Shown here one piece after another: positions 63,368 through 64,000 of a stretch of DNA of 64,000 nucleotides. The notes beneath the pieces were generated by a model. That model was not told where the DNA came from. It did no database searches and was given only the letters and a program-made list of their open reading frames with translations. The position numbers and the translations under genes are program-made. This DNA is from Rhynchospora pubera (Eukaryota > Streptophyta > Magnoliopsida > Poales > Cyperaceae), in assembly GCA_028095005.1 (NCBI GenBank), contig CM051460.1, positions 160,203,461 through 160,267,460 on the forward strand. Reading direction: 5' to 3'. The number at the start of each line of letters is the position of its first letter. Positions within the stretch are counted from its first letter, which is position 1.

Positions 63368-64000
63368 GTATCAAATACACTCAAGTTGTCTAGAATTTAG
63401 TTTGAGGCCCCAAATCGTCTCGAACTAACATAATTTGAATCTAAATTGATTCAAATTAACAAAAGTGAAACCAAATTATAATTTGAGTTCAAATTAACTC
63501 AAGTTATACCCAAATAAATGTCAAATAAAATCAAAAGCGGTCTAACTGGATCAAAGCCCCAGTTTGATCATAAAGTTCCCTCGTCACCTGAATCAGCGGT
63601 TCGCTTTGTATTCAACGTGCGAGTTGCAAAGTTATTGTGCCTGAGTGACCAGTGCGGTTTACACTCTTGACCCTAACTTTGCGAAGTCCTTGTTTCTGAG
63701 TCAACAATATGCTCTGTACTTAGAACCTGGTACTTCACAGGATTCGAGAACAAATTACTCAAATCCTAAATCAAATGTCAAAAACGAGAACAAAAATCTC
63801 AACTCCAAAAATATAGCGGTATTTGATCGACTAATGGACTGGTCGGTAATTTACCATTATGGTTCAAGTTAGATTTAAAATTTAAAATCTCAATTTACCA
63901 TAAAAACTTCATAAATAAATGTCACCTACATAATCACCCAACAAGTTGCATTTCACAACTCTTTTAGCCTATACATATAATTCTTCGAATTCCTTAATCA
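63368..64000. other. unassigned sequence at the window edge
   Basis: AT-rich DNA with repeated TCAAATT/CAAATTA phrases (63370-63530). The only longer frame (63645-63872) starts ATG but has no recognisable motif. It may belong to a repeat continuing past the window. Confidence 0.4.

Overview
The window is nuclear DNA of a flowering plant, probably a eudicot. It is AT-rich, has spliced genes with GT-AG introns, a plant Rab1/RABD-type GTPase gene, and plant-lineage LTR retrotransposons (copia, Athila-type gypsy), an L1-type LINE, MITEs and Helitron ends. Nothing prokaryotic or organellar was seen.

Layout. Bases 1-3196 are mostly non-coding, with a few weak exon candidates, a G-rich minisatellite and a 24-bp tandem repeat. 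Bases 3197-11574 (minus strand) hold the exons of a Rab1/RABD GTPase. Its intron between the QDGKTIKLQI and WDTAGQERF exons contains a 6.07-kb LINE (5071-11136) with two long open ORFs and perfect 15-bp target duplications. The Rab exon upstream of the LINE carries a 7-bp duplication-like insertion and an extra T, and no P-loop exon was found, so this locus is probably a pseudogene.

Bases 11900-23000 are built from diverged copies of one repeat family. Each of four copies (about 12040, 16745, 19455 and 61890) carries a block resembling a plant small-nuclear-RNA promoter: a USE-like GTCCCAnnnGG, 24-25 bp, then TTATATA. That is the spacing associated with RNA polymerase III. T-runs follow 110-160 bp downstream of the TATA. 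The 19.5-kb copy is followed by a good C/D-box snoRNA candidate (19611-19688). A solo copia LTR (12790-14552) interrupts one copy and an uninterrupted paralogue shows the empty site. A short two-exon gene of unknown function lies at 20194-20652, followed by a foldback element (21335-22990), a pair of near-perfect palindromes (24401-24575) and a MITE.

Bases 25473-60362 are one nested transposon block. The base is a Ty1/copia element with 1764-bp LTRs and an AGTAT target duplication. It has been split twice. A 14.06-kb Athila-type Ty3 element (29928-43982; GGGCC duplication; LTRs with one difference noticed) entered its gag region. It has an intact gag-pol frame and an env-like/ATHILA ORF. An 11-kb non-autonomous Athila-like element (46645-57627; CCGCC duplication) entered the reverse-transcriptase region. 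It carries one unusual 505-aa ORF and no polymerase. Both inserts are full of element-specific short GC-rich words: GGAACGGnCCGyCCCA in the first and TGTGCGG/CCGCACA in the second. These words occur in LTRs, untranslated regions and inside the ORFs, and are the most unusual pattern in the window.

Bases 60363-64000 contain MITEs, a 126-bp tandem duplication, the fourth promoter cassette with a Helitron-like insertion that has a clean empty site, and a copia LTR fragment. The last 630 bases are unassigned.
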